From assembly GCA_002197995.1 (NCBI GenBank), contig NGZR01000006.1, positions 62,001 to 126,000 of the forward strand: a stretch of 64,000 nucleotides of DNA. The letters run 5' to 3'. Origin of the DNA: Gaeumannomyces sp. JS-464 (Eukaryota > Ascomycota > Sordariomycetes > Magnaporthales > Magnaporthaceae). Position numbers and translations under genes: made by a program. This document shows positions 32,838 through 42,631 of the stretch, one piece after another. Each line of letters opens with the position of its first letter. The first letter of the stretch is position 1. Under the pieces are notes generated by a model, which ran no database searches, was not told the origin of the DNA, and was given only the letters and a program-made list of their open reading frames with translations.

Positions 32838-35314
32838 GGGGGTTCCCCCCGCACTTGCAACCTTTTCATTATGTATACATATGCATGCAGTAGCACACTC
32901 GCGTTCGGGTCTGGGCCCAACCCCTCGGCCTTCCTTCACAGCCCAGCCGCAGCTGGAACACGCGAGGCTCGACTTTGCCGGAGAACCCCGCCTCCTTCGT
33001 ACCTTGCCTTGCTCCACTACTGCAAGGGATACCAATGCAGTGTTGCCTTTTCCTTTCCTCCTGTCCCCCTGCTTCTTACAGTCATATACCTTACAAAATA
33101 GAATCGGTGGCCCTCGTGAGCAACATCCATAAGCGAGTATCCGTGCATATCCTGATCAGCACCCGACAGGCGACCAGCCGTGAACTATTTAAAGACGCAA
33201 TTTCTGTTCTGAGAATACATGGCGCGGCCTGCCGCACAAGATGGGAAATAGACGAAAAGCTGACTCTTGGGGTGCTTACGCGGGGCTTGGCGAGAACAAA
33301 ACCCTTTCGTCACGGACACATCCGTCGGGTGTTTGAGGAGGCTTTCATCAAGCCAGCTTTGCCGACCCAGCTCGGAGCCCTGTTCCCCCACGCAGAAATA
33401 CTGAAGGCTGTGGACGACAGAGTACAATTGAACAACAAGTGTGGCTCGATGGTTGCCATTCAAAGGTGCTGGAATCGATCGCCGAGCCGCAGTGGGCGCC
33501 GTATAACCCAAAATCGTTGTGCATTTTCGAGCCTTGACAGTCGCGTGGCTGGCCAAGCCCCTCCTCCGGGACTCCTCACACCAAGCTGTGGATGCAGATT
33601 GAACAACATCTCTTCTGTGCTTTTGTGCAACAGGCAAACAAGCCCCCGTGACGAATGACAAAATCAGTTCCCGGCGCCGTAGCCGCTCAACTTGTATCAC
33701 GAGACCCCCATCAGCCAAGGTCTGCCATGATTACGAAGACGCCGATGGAACCACGTGCGATTGTGATGGATGGGTGGATATAGACGGGCAATATGGTATG
33801 GATGCCACAAACGAGAATCTATCAAAGAGATTTTACCCGCACGTCAGCGAGCCGTCACAAGACGGCTGAGGGCAGCAAGATGGGGGGTTGACGTGACAGA
33901 TCGGTGATTGGACTCGACCATGCACTAGATCCACCACATCACCTGGTATAGCTAGGTCCCTTTTGTGTACTGTTATGTCCGGAGGAGGACCTGGGTAGCT
34001 TATACGGACTGGGACTAGCATACACTCAAAGAGCATAGAATTGCCGGACCATATTTGTCAAGTCTCTCGTCTGCACTGGGTGGGCTCCGGTGTATACATT
34101 CCATGCTGGTCTTTGTAGCGGTCATGTCTGCTTCCACCTCACCACACACTACGAGCTGGTGTGGCAGACACCCCCAAAGTGGTGGTGGGTGGTGTGGATT
34201 TTCAAAATGGCGCATTTCCTTCCAAAGACACCGAGGGTCAAAGGCAAGACAAGAGGCCACCAACACCGCCCTCCCAAGAACAGGGTTCTCCCGTTGATAG
34301 CCGCAGGCGACTCAACTGTTTGTGATTGATGCAGGAAAAAAAAGTTAGGCAGCGACTATGTGTTTCCGGGCAGCCACCATGTTCATGCAGGGTTAAAGTC
34401 GGAGATGGGGTCTGGGAAGGGAGGAGGGAGAGAAACGAACTTGCATCACCGTTCCCCGACCCCCTTTCCCGGCCTAACTACCCGCCCACAGAAGCCGATG
34501 AGTGTGCCAGAGAGGGGTTGGGAGCTGCCGGGCAGGGATGTATCCATTCCCCTCGAGGAAAAAGCAAGGGGAAAAACACAGCAACGGTATGTTTCTTGCC
34601 TGCACGTTCCTCATCATTAATTCTCCCTGTGTCCCTAGGGCCTACACGTCCTACGCAGGGCCTCCACGCCCTAGTTACACGGGATTCAAGAATAGGATAA
34701 AACAGCCGACCCATGGCCGCCGCCCTGGCTTGCCATCGGCCCGTCTAGCTTCGCAGCAAGCAGTCGACTATGCTTTCGTCGGCGTGGACGTAGCTCACGG
34801 CTCACGCAAGATTTTTATCCCGCGCGGGGTCAGCCTGGGCAAAGAAACCGAGGGCCTCACCGCTCCATATTTTTCTCTTTTCCGCGCCTCTCGACAGAAA
34901 CAAAGTTGCTAGTGGCATTATAGCAGGCGACGTTTCTATGGCTGCGGCCGGTCGAACGGCGGTCTTTCAACGAAAAAAAAAAAGGCTCACTTGCGAGCAG
35001 CGGGCCAATCGACAAAACGGCGGTGATCAGACGGACGCACAATGGAACCCTGGGACGGTGCTTCATTATACTGAGCCATTCATCATATCCCCAACTCCGC
35101 AAAGGGAGCATGGGAAAACCCTTGCATCAAGTCTTTCTCAGACTAAAGCTAGATATGAGTGCCCTACGAGGAAAGAAAAAAAAAAGCCGCATCCTGGACT
35201 CCGTACCGATGAATTCGTTCCCATGATTCTTTTTTGTAAAGAAACCCCGTGTGATTTTTTTGCCCAAATTTAACAAACTCACACGCAACCCTAACCATCA
35301 TCACCACCAATTCC

Positions 35315-36468
35315 TTAGTGGGCAATGGTGTGGGCGCGCCTGCGGTCACGCTCCTCAGCGATGGTGAGCTTGACACCCTTACCCTTGGGCAGCGAGATCC
35401 ATGGCTTCTCAGTGCCGATGACGAAAACGTTGCTCTCACGGGTGGCGAAGGTGTTGTCGATGGCGTCCTTGAGGTGGACAATGTTGAAGCCACCGTGGTG
35501 GCGCTCACGGTGGGTGATGACACCGACACGACCCATGTTGCGACCACCAGTGACCATGGCCATGGCACCAGTGTCGAACTTGATGAAGTCGGTGATCTTG
35601 CCAGTGGCAAGGTCGATCTTGACGGTGTCGTTGACCTTGATCAGGGGGTCAGGGTAGCGGACGCTGTTTGCAGAGAAGGGACTGTCAGCTTCTCAAAGGG
35701 GATGTGAAAGAACATACCAGCCGTTTGCGTGTTTTGTCGCTCTTCCTCCACAAGTTCCACCACCCAACCGCGAGAAGAAAACAGACAACACCACTTCTTT
35801 CTCCCGGGTGCGGGCTTCTGCTTGAAGCGGAAGAGGACTCAACCAAAACTTGGTCCAACGGCTGATAGATGGTAGAACTCACGTCCTGGCATCATGCGTA
35901 ACCAAGAATGGGATTCCGCCGCGGCCCAGCTGGACACGCTTGACCTTGCCGAGCTTGTACTCGGCCTCCTCGGCCTGGATGCGGTGGACGGTGAAGCGGC
36001 CCTTGGTGTCGTAGACGAGGCGGAAGTTCTCGCCAGTCTTCTCGATCGAGATGACGTCCATGAAGCCGGCCGGGTAGGTCGCGTCGGTGCGGACCTTGGA
36101 GTCGACCTTGACGAGGCGCTGCATCAGGATGGCCTTGGTCTCGCGGTAGTTGAGGGCGTACTTGAGGCGGTTGCGGAGGAAGACGACGAGCGGCAGGCAC
36201 TCGCGCTGCTTGTGCGGACCGGGCGACGGCTTGGGCGCGTAGACACCGGACAGCTTGTCCAGCAGCCAGTGCGAGGGCGCGCTAAGGCGCTTCTGGTGCT
36301 TCTTCCTGTCCGTCGAAAGTGGCCGCGGTCAGTATCGTAGTTGTGCGGCGAGGGGAGGGTTGGGTTTCCCGCCGGCGACAGGAAGCCCAGAGGGGGCGAA
36401 GCAAAGCAAAACAGCGCATTTCAGTGCACTGCCATGCTTATTCATGAGACTTACGGTCCTCTACCCAT
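35315..36468 (-). CDS. rps4: 40S ribosomal protein eS4 (RPS4)
   Basis: Structural protein of the small ribosomal subunit. Exons: 36468-36455 (MGRGP), 36305-35883 and 35663-35315; introns 36454-36306 and 35882-35664. A 14-nt first exon and intron-rich 5' end are typical of fungal ribosomal protein genes. Translation gives 261 residues, the usual length: [47 protein letters not shown] (S4-like RNA-binding region), [23 protein letters not shown], then the KOW-containing [18 protein letters not shown] and the C-terminal [18 protein letters not shown]. No lesions. A telobox-like GTTAGGG lies about 120 bp upstream of the ATG. Confidence 0.98.
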
Positions 36469-37543
36469 TTTGGCGGCTGTTTGATGATGTGGTGGTTAGT
36501 TGGAGAAGATTGAGGCTGTCAAGGAACGAAGAAGCAGCACAAAAAAAAAAGGCAGGTCAAGTTGCGAGAAAGAGATCCATTGTGAGCCCTAACGTGAAGC
36601 CCCGCCAGTGGCACGGGCCATTTACTTGCCCTGCCCAGAATTTTGACCCACGGGGGAAGGGTCGAGGGAGCAGGGGCCACTGCAGTCACGTGATATAGGT
36701 CTTTTTGATTTTTGCACGTGACATGTTCAGAGTCTCGACAGTCTCGACAAGGGCTAGCAGAGTCCGCAAACAAGGTCCTTTGGGCCGCCGCTGCTTACAA
36801 CATCGTGCAGAATTGATCAATGACAGCAACAGACAGAAACCAGCTTCTTGAGAATTGCATATTTGCGACTCGTATTGGCCAAGTACAGGCCGGGTAAGTT
36901 TGTACCTAGGCAGGTACCCAGGTACGGTAGGCAGGTAGAATCCAAAGTAGAGTAGAAACGTCCTGATTTGCCGTGGAGATTGCTCTCTTTTCTAGTATAA
37001 TTTCCGGTCTGATGATTAACCTCCTCGACCAGCCCGTACTCCATCCGAAGAGAAGGAAAAGAAGAGTACAGATCGAAAGACAGAAAACAAAAACAATAAC
37101 AGAAGGGCACGAGCCCGTAATTTTTGTGCCTGTAACGACAGGAGTCCGTATCTAAAATCCCAGTTCCCAAAAATACTCCCGATTTAGGATCCACGCCTTT
37201 GCGGCTCGTCCGGTATTCTAACCCGCTTAAAAAAAAAAAAAAGAAAAAAAAAAAAAGTGACATAACTGGCAGGGACAGTGACTCTCACTTTGCAGTGAGG
37301 CTTGGACGGGAATGACAAATGAGAGCGCAAACGGGAAAAGAGGAAATGGTGGCGATTGTGCGGCCAAGGGGCTTGGGTGTCTGACAATGTGCGGCGAAAA
37401 GCACTTGCTGGGTTTCCAAGCGTCGCATGTGCATGTAACCCGACGGATGAAAATAGGGAGACCGAGGAGGAGAAATAGAGTGCGAAGAGTGGTTTCGAAA
37501 GCGTCCAACTTGGATGGGAATGCACCGACGAGAGGTCGCCAGG
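36469..37543. other. Intergenic with rps4 promoter
   Basis: 5' flank of rps4 and 3' flank of the SANT-domain gene. It contains a telobox-like element, a CCTAGGCAGGTACCCAGGTA cluster near 36906-36925, and A-rich runs at about 37228-37257. No gene seen. Confidence 0.65.
36587..36593 (-). promoter_or_regulatory. Telobox-like GTTAGGG element upstream of rps4
   Basis: CCCTAAC on the plus strand, i.e. GTTAGGG on the coding strand of rps4, about 120 bp before its start. TTAGGG-type sites bound by Tbf1/Teb1-like Myb factors are known in fungal ribosomal-protein promoters. Binding here is inferred. Confidence 0.4.
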
Positions 37544-39232
37544 TCACACGTGTTGGGTGTCGGACAGAAGAAGACGCGAGATATCCATCTCTCCAACGTT
37601 GCCTTGATATGCGGATGCAGGATGGTCGTTGATGTCAAAGGCGTGCTGCTGGCCCGAGGCGGACGTCTCGGCCACGGGGTCGAGGGTCCACCTTTGGATG
37701 TTGTCCTTGGAGGAGGTACGGTTCAACTGGGGGTCCAGTGAGTTCTCGATCGTCGTATTCACCGTGGGTTCCAGAACACCGACGGTACGGCTGGGCTCCT
37801 TGATCTGGATGCCGCCCTTCTCGATCTTGGCATAGATGTCGGGATATTTGTTCCGGACGCGGTCCCGGAGGTCGGTTGGTTGACGACTCGACAGGTTGAA
37901 ATTCTCGTCCCTCTGGATCCTCGTCCATGCGGGGCCGTACTGGCGGATGCCCTGCAGGATCTCCTGATCGTCCTGCTCTGTGAAGGGCCTGCGCTCGCGG
38001 CGGTGCGACTTTTTGAAGGGTCCGCGGATGCCCAACTCGACCAGATCCTCAAGCTTCTTCCGGTGGGCGCGACTTTTACGAGGCTTCGGCGGCGCGTCAG
38101 CTTCGGGCATGAACCAGGTCGGCGACGCGGCGTCGCAGTCGGGCTCCTCGTCGCCAACAAGTAGACTTTCCAGGTTCAACGTCCTCTTGAACTTGGGGTT
38201 TGCGTCGGAAGAAGCGCCAGTGGCCGATGGATCCGATGACGAGCCGGTGGCAGCAGTCTTGTCGGGGTTGTTTCCCTTGTATGCAGTGGCCTTGACACCG
38301 ATACTGCCATTGCTGCCCCTGAGCTCGTCGGGGCAGCAGGTCCGGAAGCGGTCCTTGAGGTCTCCAGCGGTGCGGTCAACAAAATGAAAATCCGGATCCT
38401 CCAGGATGTTGGTCCATTTGCCGACCCCGTGCCTGCTGACACCGAGCAGGAGATGGTTCGTCTCGAGCTCGGTCCACTTCCGTCTGGGCTTGGTCCTCCG
38501 CCTCGTCTTCACGCTCGCTGCCGGCTTGTCATCGGTCGGGGTCGCAGGAGCGGGTCGCTCATCAGGCGCGCCGGTGAACTCTTTGAGTGGGTTGAGGTTC
38601 AAGGAGTCTTTGGCGCCAAAGTCCACAGAAGAGATAGGTGGGAAGTAGGCGGCATTGGGAGGGGGCTCGTGGAGGCCGTTGATGATGGGGGGCATGACCT
38701 GCTGGGCCGACTTTTGCTTTTTGAGGGGCTGCGGCAGCTGGACGAAGTCTTCTTTGACCGTCATAGCCCGGTGTCGCTTTTTGGTGGACGCATCCTCGGG
38801 AGGGGGTTCGGAAGGAGTGGCAGACTCGTCGGCGAGGATCAGGCGTAGCGAGTGGGACGGCTCGACAGGACTAGAGTCCTCTAGGAGGGCGCGAATGGAG
38901 TTGCTGGCGCTCTTGATACGGGCAGAGCCATCGTATTCGTGGGTCGGAGCTCGGGTCAACGGAACCGCCGCAGGCCTGCGAGGCGTGTCGTCGCCGACAA
39001 AGGAGGCGAAGGAGGGGATCTGCTGGGAGGCGGCGGACGTGGAGGGAAGCTTCGAGGGCAGCTGTTCGGCGCGTTTGTCTAGCTCGAGGCCCAGAGACGG
39101 AAGGGAGACGGGCAGAGCGGCGGGCTTCGAGTATGGGAGAGAATGAAGGGGCGGCAGCGCATTCGGAGGCAGGTAACCGCCCTTATTATCGCCGTTCAGC
39201 AAGTGTATCAGGCGTGGCTCGATGGTGGCCAT
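37544..39232 (-). CDS. Double SANT/Myb telobox-type DNA-binding protein (Teb1/Tbf1-like)
   Basis: Probable nuclear DNA-binding protein recognising TTAGGG-like repeats at telomeres or promoters. Single exon. I chose ATG 39232 (MATIEPRLIHLLNG, 562 residues) because the in-frame Met further upstream (39370) would add a hydrophobic, A/T-biased leader. Two SANT/Myb repeats are visible. The first is about residues 249-303 (RRKWTELETNHLLLGVSRHG, KWTNIL, then the telobox-type AGDLKDRFRTCCP). The second is about residues 414-468 (RRPFTEQDDQEILQGIRQYG, AWTRI, TDLRDRVRNKYPD). The VDLKDKWRN-type third helix is the telobox hallmark. Basic NLS-like patches occur at KKRHR (about 151), KTRRRTKPRRK and KPRKSRAHRKK. 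Flanking regions are disordered. The gene lies head-to-tail with rps4, about 1.1 kb away. Confidence 0.82.
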   Translation of the reverse strand: MATIEPRLIHLLNGDNKGGYLPPNALPPLHSLPYSKPAALPVSLPSLGLELDKRAEQLPSKLPSTSAASQQIPSFASFVGDDTPRRPAAVPLTRAPTHEYDGSARIKSASNSIRALLEDSSPVEPSHSLRLILADESATPSEPPPEDASTKKRHRAMTVKEDFVQLPQPLKKQKSAQQVMPPIINGLHEPPPNAAYFPPISSVDFGAKDSLNLNPLKEFTGAPDERPAPATPTDDKPAASVKTRRRTKPRRKWTELETNHLLLGVSRHGVGKWTNILEDPDFHFVDRTAGDLKDRFRTCCPDELRGSNGSIGVKATAYKGNNPDKTAATGSSSDPSATGASSDANPKFKRTLNLESLLVGDEEPDCDAASPTWFMPEADAPPKPRKSRAHRKKLEDLVELGIRGPFKKSHRRERRPFTEQDDQEILQGIRQYGPAWTRIQRDENFNLSSRQPTDLRDRVRNKYPDIYAKIEKGGIQIKEPSRTVGVLEPTVNTTIENSLDPQLNRTSSKDNIQRWTLDPVAETSASGQQHAFDINDHPASAYQGNVGEMDISRLLLSDTQHV

Positions 39233-40609
39233 CGTGGGAGACCGTAGCGGGCGCGGGCATTGGGGAAGCGAAAACAACGACAAGACGACGGTGCATGAAA
39301 CGACAAGGAAAGAAAAAAAAATAAGGAGAGGGGAGGGGCACCCTCGGGTAGAGGGAAACTGAGGAGACAAGCGGTAAAATAGGGAGGAAACGAAAAAAAA
39401 GAGAAGGAAATCACCTAAAGGAAGTAATAAGAAGGGCTCCCAGGAGAGCAGCCAGACAGCACATACGACTACGGCATGCGAAATCTAGCAGCAGCGGCAG
39501 CAGCAGCTCGCGAGACAATTTAGAAAAGGGGGAGCGAATGCACTGCTCGGGGTGGTCATCACGAGGTAATGTAGGCAATGAATAGGCGTGGGTGCCGCTG
39601 CAACGTTTTAACCAGTGCCCCTTTCACGTCCAAATTTACCTGTCTGGCCGTCGAGCTGGGTGCGTACCACGTCCTGTTAGGTAACGATAGGCGGTACGGG
39701 CTCTGCCTGCAGCGTGTGCTGGAGATCCAGGTACCCGGCTGGGCGCTGGGCGGCGAGGCAGGTACCTCGAGAGCGGGGTTCCATCGGCGCAGCGAGGTAG
39801 CGGCCTATCGAGGCCTGACCCACACCAGGTTTCAGTACTGGGCTTGAGATGCTGCGCGGGCTGTCCAATGGCGGCTTGGGCAGGAAGCCTCAGGCGCAAC
39901 AGAGCCGACCAATTCCGCCAGAGTTGATCCCGCTGTCTCAGCCAAGATCCGAAAAAGCATCCCTCACGAGACATGGAGGCTGCCAGCCACGGGGCGACGA
40001 AGCTGCCCGTGGAGGTGGCCATGATGTGCTGTCAACCCCGTCTCCCCTTGTTTGCCCTGCGAGGCCTCGAGGGTGCCCGGATGTGCACTGAATGGCATGG
40101 TTTTATGCATTGGAGGAAACGCGGGTGGTGCATGCACCCGGTCGGTTGGGATTTGTTGGGGCCGGGGTACATGTAATGGAACCTAGCTCTCGCACCGTTT
40201 TACTTTTTCTCGGAGTTAGGCCGTAACCTAAGCGGAGAGGCCAGCCAGCCATTCAAATCCTCCAAAACCCGAGGATCACCTCCGCACGCCTGAAGGAACG
40301 GATCTAACCCGTGCGGACCAGCAGCCAAGCCCACCCAACCCGACAGCATACCGACGCTCCTATTGAGTTGCGGTTACTATATGCATTCGGCTCAACGGGA
40401 ACGGATACGCACCTTGCCAGACTTACATACACGTGGAGAAAGGCTTAGGCCTACGGACATTGCTTGACAGGCGTCAGAGGCAGCATCAATCCGGTTGCTT
40501 TCAACAGATGCCAGGCTTGACTGACGACACCAAAGCCACCCGAGACCGCACCACATCGTTGCCCCTCAGCCACACACACACCAACGGTTGCCCTCCGTCC
40601 TCCAGCAAA
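39233..40609. other. Intergenic, divergent promoter region
   Basis: Lies between the minus-strand SANT gene and the plus-strand DUF7704 gene. A CAG/CAGCAG-type repeat occurs near 39487-39510, and CA repeats just before 40590. No convincing gene. Confidence 0.6.
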
Positions 40610-41295
40610 ATGGCCTGCTACTGGCTCCCACCCTTCCCAAGATTCGTCTTCACGATTTTCGAACCCATTAGCCTGGTGTAAGAGGCCAACAAAAAAAAAC
40701 CTCCCAGGCGGCTTTATCCTTCGTCTCAGACGATAGATGGCAACATGTCCCTCTGGTGGTCGTTGCTAACGCCACGGCCAGCGCTGGCTGCGTCCCCGCG
40801 ATTGTGGCCCCCGACTGGTTTATCGGGCAGCAGATCGCACAGCATACGCCCGTGCCGTCCTCGGAAACCTCCCAGCTGGTCGCTCAGCAACTGGGTAATG
40901 CATTCGGCCTGCTCGCCATGGCCGGCACTGCGGTTCTCTACACCACGAACGAGCCCAAGGTTGTCAGGAACTACCTGGTCGCACTCTGGGTAGCCGACAT
41001 TGGTCACGTTTATTTAACTTACCGCGGGCTCGGCAGCAACAGGTTCATGGACGTTGCGTCGTGGAACGCCATGACCTGGGGCAATGTTTTTGTGACAGTA
41101 CGCTCCTCATCCTTCTCCTGTCTCCGTTTCCTGCCCGATACCTCTAGGCACGCATGCAGCCATGATGCTGACTAGACACAGGTCTTGTTGTGTTTGACCA
41201 GGACGGCATACCTGCTGGGCTGGTTTGGGCCAGATCGGCCGGTGGTGGGCGGTGGTAATGCTGCCGCCAAACCCAAGGCCATAAAGAGCCTGTAA
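40610..41295 (+). CDS. DUF7704 family four-span membrane protein
   Basis: Small integral membrane protein of unknown function found across Pezizomycotina. Exons 40610-40677, 40782-41097 and 41182-41295 (165 residues). Intron 40678-40781 has a GCTAAC branch site, and intron 41098-41181 follows; both keep phase. It starts MACYWLPPFPRFVFTIFEPISLV, the conserved first span with the FxxxEP signature. Further hydrophobic segments are NAFGLLAMAGTAVLY, NYLVALWVADIGHVYLTY and NVFVTVLLCLTRTAYLLGW. The C-terminus is short and basic (KPKAIKSL). Intact. No lesions, no obvious functional partner nearby. Confidence 0.8.
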
Positions 41296-42631
41296 AAGAT
41301 GCCAGCTGAGTGTATCGAGCCTGGCTTACAAGCAGGGCCCGGCAGCTTGTGTAGGCGGCAGCCATTTCGGCCCTCTTCTGGTTTACTCATGATGTGGCCA
41401 CCCTACTGCTGAACCCGAACACGTCTTCGTTGACACATTACGGCCAACCCCCGAATAGGGCACCTCACCTCCTGGGAGGGAGGGTGCCGACCTCAAAGCC
41501 AGCCTATGCATACCACGAGGCGGCAACCGCAGCTGTGTGGGTACACAGCACCCCATCTATCCCCGTGGGACGCGGCGGTCGTCTCGGCTAAGACCAGGGG
41601 TGGTGGCCTGATGGCCTCGCCAAAATTGATTCCCAGTCCGTCGCCAAAAATTCGATATCGGGTTGGCGAGCTGCGCCATCTCGTCGCATTTGACGCCCAC
41701 TGTCGTTCGCCTTGATTCTCGCCTGAGACAACGCCTTGCATTTCCAAACCGCACCGCGCCCTCTTCCTTCCCTATGTTTTCGTCTGTTGAGGGTGTAATT
41801 TAACCGGAACAAATGGACAGGCAAACACCACACATACCTACCGGGTGCCCTTCTGGCCTATCTCCTTGCTGCTGCTGCTCTTTCTTTCCCCTTCTGTCAG
41901 TCTAGCTTAGGGCTATGAGAGCATGTCAAAGAAGCTGTTCTGCAGGCGGTCAGCCGCCCCACTGCTTACCACTTGAGGTTCTCCAAATTTACCTTCCATC
42001 TTTGCCCTTCAGTCCTTCAGCCGGGCAACAGACACCTCATCTTCTCACGATGCCAGCGGGCTTTTGGTCAGGCTGTGTGATACACACCACCACCATCCTT
42101 ATCGATGCAGCTTCCAGGTGGCCCGGAAATACTAGGCAACAATATGAGCCTGAGCTTTTATTCGCAGCGGGCTACAGGCCCTCCGGCATTGGGCAATGGC
42201 ACGCCCAACCTGGCTCTGATAGGTTGGGCATGAATGCTGCATGATGGGGGCCTCTGGGCCGATTTTGCCCTACCGGCCCTGGTCTGGTCACCGCTGCGAC
42301 CTCACCCCCCCCTTCTTGCCGCCGTCGCATTTCTCCTTCCTCTCCGTCTTGACCTCGACTGCACACCTCATGCGACACAGGGCAAGCCCTCGACATCCAC
42401 TCGCATCTGTCTCTACGCAATTTTGCAGCATCGCGCCATCCTTTTTGCAGCGACACGTAACAGCGACTCGTTGAAGGCCGCCTCCCCGCCTGAGGCTTGT
42501 CGGCCCAATTGCCGGCCGTTGCCACTCAAGGTTGGGCACCAGGGAGGGTACCCCGCCGACGAAAGGAGGGTGCCGTGCCCAAACGGCCGCAACAAAACTG
42601 CCCCAACGAATTCAAAGCAACCTCGGGAGGG
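41296..42631. other. Intergenic, no gene seen
   Basis: Upstream region of the TPR gene. Several short ORFs on both strands, none supported. Confidence 0.55.

Larger units (their letters stand above)
30002..35314. other. 5.3-kb gene-poor region
   Basis: No ORF here shows a family signature or convincing spliced continuation. I looked for transposase, reverse transcriptase and tRNA-like motifs and saw none. Notable items are a plus-strand TATA box near 30625, a small CxxC-containing ORF at 32604-32837, short A runs (about 31560, 34975, 35175), and a CCCTAACC motif near 35289. It may hold regulatory DNA, a non-coding RNA or a decayed segment. Confidence 0.5.

Noticed and set aside
33185..33718. 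177-codon minus-strand ORF in the gene-poor region
   Set aside because: No motif, no codon bias, no splice continuation; stop-free by chance.
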